Below are positions 60,323 through 64,000 of a stretch of DNA of 64,000 bases, piece by piece. The notes below the pieces were generated by a model. That model had not been told where the DNA came from and searched no databases. It worked only from the letters and a program-made list of their open reading frames with translations. The translations under genes were made by a program, and so were the position numbers. Positions within the stretch are counted from its first letter, which is position 1, and each line of letters opens with the position of its first letter. The DNA is from Gammaproteobacteria bacterium. Lineage in GTDB: Bacteria; Pseudomonadota; Gammaproteobacteria; Steroidobacterales; Woeseiaceae. The stretch lies in assembly GCA_013151645.1 (NCBI GenBank), contig JAADHU010000005.1:62001-126000 (forward strand), read 5' to 3'.

Positions 60323-61222
60323 CTATTCTTCGCACATGTAGTGAATGGCCAGCGGCGTACCCGGTTGAGCCACACGACCGAGGCCAATGATGCCTTCACC
60401 GGAGAGCGTGCTGGTGTCACGCCGAATGAAAATCTCCTCGCCCTGGGCATTTTGCAGGAAGGTGCCGTTGGTACTTTGATCAACCAGTATGAACTTGCCG
60501 CGCCGCATCTCGACCTTGGCATGAATACGGGAGATGAGATTGCCCTTGATGACCAGATCGTTATCGTCAGCGCGGCCAAGATTGGCGCTTTTGTTGCGAT
60601 CATCGACAACGACAACAGAATCGCGAAAACTGAGCGTAAGCTTCGTGGCACTCCGCCCCTTGTTCTCCCATTCGATGGTCGGCAACATGCTGGTCGCTTC
60701 TTCCGGTTGCCAGAGAAGTTCGAACAACGCAACCTCGTCGAGACGCCCGCGGACAGTCGCCAGGTCAATCTGTCGCGTTTGCGCTCGCCACTCATCACTC
60801 ATGTGATCCACGGAGGTACCTGACATGACCACTTGCCGGGATTTAGCCTGCGACGTCATGCGATTAGCCGTATGCACCGCGGCACCGAAAATATCGTTGC
60901 GTTCCTGCACAACCGGACCGAAGTGACAGCCGATACGAATCGAAACGGGAATGTGTCCGTCACTCTTGTCTTTATCGTTGCTGATGCGCTTTTGCATCTG
61001 GCTGGCGGCACCCATGGCGTCGTCGACGGTCGGAAACGTCGACATGACCTCATCGCCAATGGTCTTGATGACCGTACCGTTGAACTGATGCGTTGCGTCT
61101 TTCATGATATCGAGGCAACGCGATACAGTCTCGCTCGCGGTGGTATCACCGAACTTGTCGTACAACTGTGTACTGCCAACGACATCAGCGAACAGTATTG
61201 CGACTTCCAAATCTTTTGCCAT
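60323..61222 (-). CDS. Class III adenylate/guanylate cyclase with FHA domain
   Basis: 299 residues. The cyclase domain is N-terminal: LFADVVGST with metal Asp13, VIKTIGDEVM with purine-selecting Lys53 and metal Asp57, and DIFGAAVHTANRM with Asp110, Asn120 and Arg121. All key residues for an active adenylate-type cyclase are present. The C-terminal part (about 200-285) is an FHA domain (LGRADDNDLVIKGNLISRIHAKVE, VDQSTNGTF), which binds phosphothreonine. FHA-linked cyclases suggest control by a Ser/Thr kinase. Cytoplasmic, no membrane segment. Monocistronic by spacing. Confidence 0.9.
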   Translation of the reverse strand: MAKDLEVAILFADVVGSTQLYDKFGDTTASETVSRCLDIMKDATHQFNGTVIKTIGDEVMSTFPTVDDAMGAASQMQKRISNDKDKSDGHIPVSIRIGCHFGPVVQERNDIFGAAVHTANRMTSQAKSRQVVMSGTSVDHMSDEWRAQTRQIDLATVRGRLDEVALFELLWQPEEATSMLPTIEWENKGRSATKLTLSFRDSVVVVDDRNKSANLGRADDNDLVIKGNLISRIHAKVEMRRGKFILVDQSTNGTFLQNAQGEEIFIRRDTSTLSGEGIIGLGRVAQPGTPLAIHYMCEE

Positions 61223-61379
61223 CCAGGCGGTACCCAGTTCTCTTCCAGATCCGACGACGTATCTGTCACCGGAACCCGCGATTATAAACGCTTACCATCG
61301 CAGGTCGCGAACATTATGTCCAATTTAGGACTATTTATGTGGCTTGGCCGGTATCGGCACCAAGTGCCTCAATTGCCGA

Positions 61380-62258
61380 CTATTTTTCAGCAACAATAAA
61401 CGCAATCCAGGCCAGATCCGCTTCGCCGTTTTCCTCCGGCGTAAAGACGCCGTTACCCTCGCCGTCCTCGTCTTCACCTTCCCAGTATACGGTTGCTTTA
61501 CTGAAGCCCGCCTCAAGTAACACTTCGCGTATCTCCGGTGCAGACCACAGTCGCCATTCGTACGTAAACGCCTTTTTGATCTTGGAACCGTCAGGAAATT
61601 TGAAGTGGATATGACAACGAATAAAATGGCTCACCGGATTGAACCTGGCTTGATGCCAAACGTAGGTAAACCCCTTGTGCTTGGTTTTTTCGCGCATCTC
61701 TTCCTGCGCTTCCGGGCCACCAAACAGGTCAACAAAGAACACACCGTCGTCTTTCAGCCCTTGACGAGCTCGTTCGAAATAACGGCGAAGTTTTTCACGC
61801 GTGTCGAAAATGAAGTAGCTGAAATTAAAGGCCACCAGCACGTCCGCCGGTGGTGTCTCAACCGTCAATACGTCGGACTCGATCAGGCTGACGCGTGTCT
61901 GATCCGCAACGGGCAACGCGCCAAGCCGATGCTTTCGCCCCCAGTCCAGCACCGATGAATCAATATCGACACCAATTGCCTGGTATTCGTCTCCCTGCCG
62001 AACCCATTGGCACGAGGCACTCGCCGTGCCGCAAAAGTCCTCGCGCAACAAATAGGCAGTCCGACCCCGCAAGGCTTTGAACGTCGTTTGCAGGAACTCT
62101 GTTTCATGCTCGACGTTCTGCACGGACTCTTCGTAGAGCTCATGAATATCGGCCTGCTCGGCCATCGTCTTTTGCGCCGCGCCGGCGGTTGCCTCGTTGC
62201 TGCTCATGTTGTCACTCAATTGCGGGAATTTCGGGACGGGCATTGTAGCTTTAGCCAT
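61380..62258 (-). CDS. Class I SAM-dependent methyltransferase
   Basis: 292 residues. The Rossmann core is recognisable: LREDFCGTASASCQWV in the place of motif I (LDxGxG replaced by EDFCGTA), IGVDIDSSVLDWG for the SAM-ribose strand, SLIESDVLTV, and PADVLVAFNFSYFIFDTREKLRRYFERARQGLKDDGVFFVDLFGGPE. The substrate is unknown. Acidic C-terminus EGEDEDGEGNG. It follows dusA after 26 bases, so the two may be co-transcribed. A start further downstream is possible because several ATGs fall in the first 32 residues. Confidence 0.8.
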   Translation of the reverse strand: MAKATMPVPKFPQLSDNMSSNEATAGAAQKTMAEQADIHELYEESVQNVEHETEFLQTTFKALRGRTAYLLREDFCGTASASCQWVRQGDEYQAIGVDIDSSVLDWGRKHRLGALPVADQTRVSLIESDVLTVETPPADVLVAFNFSYFIFDTREKLRRYFERARQGLKDDGVFFVDLFGGPEAQEEMREKTKHKGFTYVWHQARFNPVSHFIRCHIHFKFPDGSKIKKAFTYEWRLWSAPEIREVLLEAGFSKATVYWEGEDEDGEGNGVFTPEENGEADLAWIAFIVAEK

Positions 62259-62284
62259 CGAAGCTGGCTAGCGCCCCGCCCGAC

Positions 62285-63271
62285 TCAAGCTGCTCGCGGC
62301 AGTTGCTCAAGTGCGCGCTGCAATACTTCGATCCCGGCGCCGGACTGATGCGCGTGTTCACTCAAATAGCGACGCCATGCCCGGGCACCGGCTTGTCCCG
62401 CGAACAGGCCAAACAAATGACGCGTAATTCGCTTGAGCGGCACACCGGCGCACAATTGTTGCTCGATGTAGGGATACATCTGTTCGATGATCTGCTCACG
62501 TTCGACTTGCCTGACCGTATCCTTCTCCCGCATTGCCTGCTCAAGCTCAAACAGAAACCACGGTTGCTGATAGGCCTTGCGACCAATCATAACGCCGTCA
62601 AGCATTTCAAGTTGTCGCCGACACTGCTCAATGGTCGTGATCCCTCCGTTGAGAACGATCGTCAGATCCGGAAACGCCCGTTTGATTTCGTAGACACGGT
62701 CGTAATTCAGTGGCGGGATACGACGGTTGTCCTTCGGGCTCAAACCACTCAGGATCGCCTTGCGGGCATGTACTACAAACAACTCACAACCTGACGCGGC
62801 AACGGTGGCGACGAAATCCTGCAAGAATTCAAAGCTGTCATGATCGTCGATTCCGATTCGGGTCTTGACGGTCACCGGAATGTCCACAGCGTCGCGCGCC
62901 GCCGCAACGCAATCGCCGACGAGCTTCGGCTTCGCCATCAGACACGCACCGAATGCACCGCTTTGTACTCGATCGCTGGGACAGCCGATATTGATGTTGA
63001 TTTCGTCGTAGCCGGCATCGGCTCCCATTTTTGCCGCGCGCGCCATCGTCGCAGGATCGGAGCCGCCCAGTTGCAGCGCAAGCGGATGTTCGCTGGGATC
63101 GAATTGCAACAAGGTTGCAGCGTCACCATGGCAAAGCGCCGCCGTGGTCACCATTTCAGTATAGAGGCGAACACCCGGACTCAGCAGTCGCATGAAATAG
63201 CGACAATGACGGTCGGTCCAGTCCATCATAGGCGCGACGGCTATTCTTGAGTAGTTTGTTGAGTTTTTCAT
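62285..63271 (-). CDS. dusA: tRNA-dihydrouridine synthase DusA
   Basis: 328 residues, TIM-barrel flavoenzyme reducing uridines in the tRNA D-loop. RIAVAPMMDWTDRHCRYFMRLLSPGVRLYTEMV is the DusA N-terminus (Met/Asp FMN contacts); NINIGCPSDRVQSGAFGACLMAKPKLV includes the catalytic Cys region (the reactive Cys in GACLM); VKTRIGIDDHDSFEFL and LNGGITTIEQC complete the FMN site. ATGA overlap with the upstream gene. dusA genes are frequent integration sites for mobile elements, but no attachment repeat is seen. Confidence 0.95.
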   Translation of the reverse strand: MKNSTNYSRIAVAPMMDWTDRHCRYFMRLLSPGVRLYTEMVTTAALCHGDAATLLQFDPSEHPLALQLGGSDPATMARAAKMGADAGYDEININIGCPSDRVQSGAFGACLMAKPKLVGDCVAAARDAVDIPVTVKTRIGIDDHDSFEFLQDFVATVAASGCELFVVHARKAILSGLSPKDNRRIPPLNYDRVYEIKRAFPDLTIVLNGGITTIEQCRRQLEMLDGVMIGRKAYQQPWFLFELEQAMREKDTVRQVEREQIIEQMYPYIEQQLCAGVPLKRITRHLFGLFAGQAGARAWRRYLSEHAHQSGAGIEVLQRALEQLPRAA

Positions 63272-63861
63272 TTTGACATCACCGGATTCGCTTCATTTCT
63301 CTCAGGTCGAGCCAATTCTACTGCTGTATGGAAACGCTTGAAGTCCTCGTCAGTTTCGCCTTCATTTTCATACCACCTTCGCAGTTCCTTCCAGTCGATT
63401 TCCTGGTTGGCAGCGACGAGAACAGCTTGTTCGCGCGATTGGGCATCGTTCCAGGAAATTGCAGCTGCGAGTCGATCCATTACTGACTGTGTGGGCGTCA
63501 CGATTCTCAGCCTGCCGGCCGGCAATTCGATGATTGCGCATTGTTCGTGAGTGACATACAGGTGACCAAATGAGATTGGAGTTGCAGGAAACTCGACGTA
63601 CCACTCGACCAACGGATGAGAAAACTGTGCGATGCGTGGCACACCCGTATGCACAAACCCGAGTGCACCGAGTACCGGCGATACATCCGCGAGCATTGCA
63701 GCGGTGACAAAATTAAGATCTTTGGATTGATATTGATTGTCCGAATAAATAGAAACTGCTGCACCACCGGACAGCGTTGCTGCAATACCGGCTTGTTCAA
63801 GCGAACTTGAGACTATTGCCGCGACATCCTGCAGCGTTGACTTTGGTTTGATTTCTGACAT
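63268..63861 (-). CDS. Nucleotidyltransferase-fold-like protein of unknown role
   Basis: 197 residues. LSGGAAVSIYSDN followed by SKDLNFV resembles the GGxxx-n-(S)xDLD active site of nucleotidyltransferases such as AbiEii-type proteins, but the expected second acid is Asn (DLN), so activity is doubtful. The rest is mixed alpha/beta, with a helical C-terminus (WKELRRWYENEGETDEDFKRFHTAVELA). It starts immediately after the stop of an upstream gene (TAAATG) and overlaps dusA (ATGA), so three genes are coupled. A toxin-antitoxin or defence role is possible but not shown. Confidence 0.45.
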   Translation of the reverse strand: MSEIKPKSTLQDVAAIVSSSLEQAGIAATLSGGAAVSIYSDNQYQSKDLNFVTAAMLADVSPVLGALGFVHTGVPRIAQFSHPLVEWYVEFPATPISFGHLYVTHEQCAIIELPAGRLRIVTPTQSVMDRLAAAISWNDAQSREQAVLVAANQEIDWKELRRWYENEGETDEDFKRFHTAVELARPERNEANPVMSK

Positions 63862-64000
63862 TTACAGCGGCTTCCCTTTGCGCCTGGGTCGCCGGCGCTG
63901 CCGATAGTATTTTTTCAATCGGTCGCTGGGAATACCGTATTCGAGTGTACTTTTCAGCAATTCTCTTAAGCCGTCGAGGGCGGGATCACGCGGGTTCCAG
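63862..64000 (-). CDS. C-terminal fragment of an unknown protein (runs off the right edge)
   Basis: The last 46 codons of a minus-strand gene are visible, including DGLRELLKSTLEYGIPSDRL and a very basic end (RQRRRPRRKGKPL). The stop TAA directly precedes the ATG of the nucleotidyltransferase-like gene, so both are translated from one mRNA. Family not recognised. The open frame to the window edge and tight coupling support a real gene. Confidence 0.6.
   Translation of the reverse strand, partial: WNPRDPALDGLRELLKSTLEYGIPSDRLKKYYRQRRRPRRKGKPL

Noticed and set aside
62285-63271. dusA as a possible integration site of a mobile element
   Set aside because: No integrase, attachment repeat or composition shift is visible on either side within the window.

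Overview
The window comes from a gammaproteobacterium with a polar, Pseudomonas/Vibrio-type flagellum. This rests on FleQ-FleS-FleR regulators, FlhF/FleN placement proteins, a PomA/PomB-like stator, a two-domain FlgJ, GTP-type PEP carboxykinase and DusA. The genus cannot be named from sequence alone. A Woeseiaceae/Chromatiales/Xanthomonadales-like lineage is only a guess. No rRNA, tRNA, IS element, phage gene or CRISPR array was seen.

Layout. (1) 1-10.7 kb, minus strand: an MSHA-like type IV pilus / type II secretion-like assembly operon, transcribed secretin, TPR protein, GspE ATPase, GspF platform protein, GspL/PilMN-like fusion, PilO-like, small exported protein, GspK/PilX-like pseudopilin, prepilin (cut by the window edge). 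(2) 10.9-13.4 kb: a voltage-gated-type K+ channel and a second FleQ-like sigma54 activator whose reading frame is split. (3) 14.0-17.6 kb, plus strand: a GGDEF diguanylate cyclase and a pomA-pomB-PilZ operon, each behind a near-consensus sigma28 promoter. (4) 17.6-55.3 kb, minus strand: an almost complete flagellar regulon. It runs flgBCDEFGHIJKL, fliC, flaG, fliDST, fleQ, fleSR, fliEFGHIJ, fliK, then fliLMNOPQR-flhBAF-fleN-fliA followed by a small protein, a DUF2802 protein and an HDOD protein. The chemotaxis genes that commonly follow fliA are not here. (5) 55.4-57.5 kb, plus strand: flgA, flgM, flgN and an unusual CsrA paralogue resembling RsmN/RsmF. (6) 57.6-64 kb: a PhaF-like phasin under a large palindromic operator, pckG, a class III cyclase with an FHA domain, a methyltransferase, dusA and an incompletely understood nucleotidyltransferase-like pair at the right edge.

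Regulation can be read directly. Sigma54 (-24/-12) promoters stand before fleS, fliL, fliK, flgB, flgA and, more weakly, fliD. Sigma28 promoters stand before fliC, flgM, pomA and the diguanylate cyclase. A repeated 16-bp element close to the published FleQ box occurs twice upstream of fleS and twice upstream of fliL, the two expected FleQ-dependent transcripts. Inverted TTGCC/GGCAA pairs sit upstream of fliK and between flgB and flgA, the expected FleR-dependent ones. A perfect CRP/Vfr box lies upstream of fleQ. These promoters also correct several start codons (fleS, the diguanylate cyclase, the secretin).

A recurring theme is second-messenger control of surface behaviour: a sigma28-driven cyclase, a PilZ gene translationally coupled to the stator, an MshEN-type pilus ATPase, two FleQ homologues, a CRP/Vfr box and a class III nucleotide cyclase.
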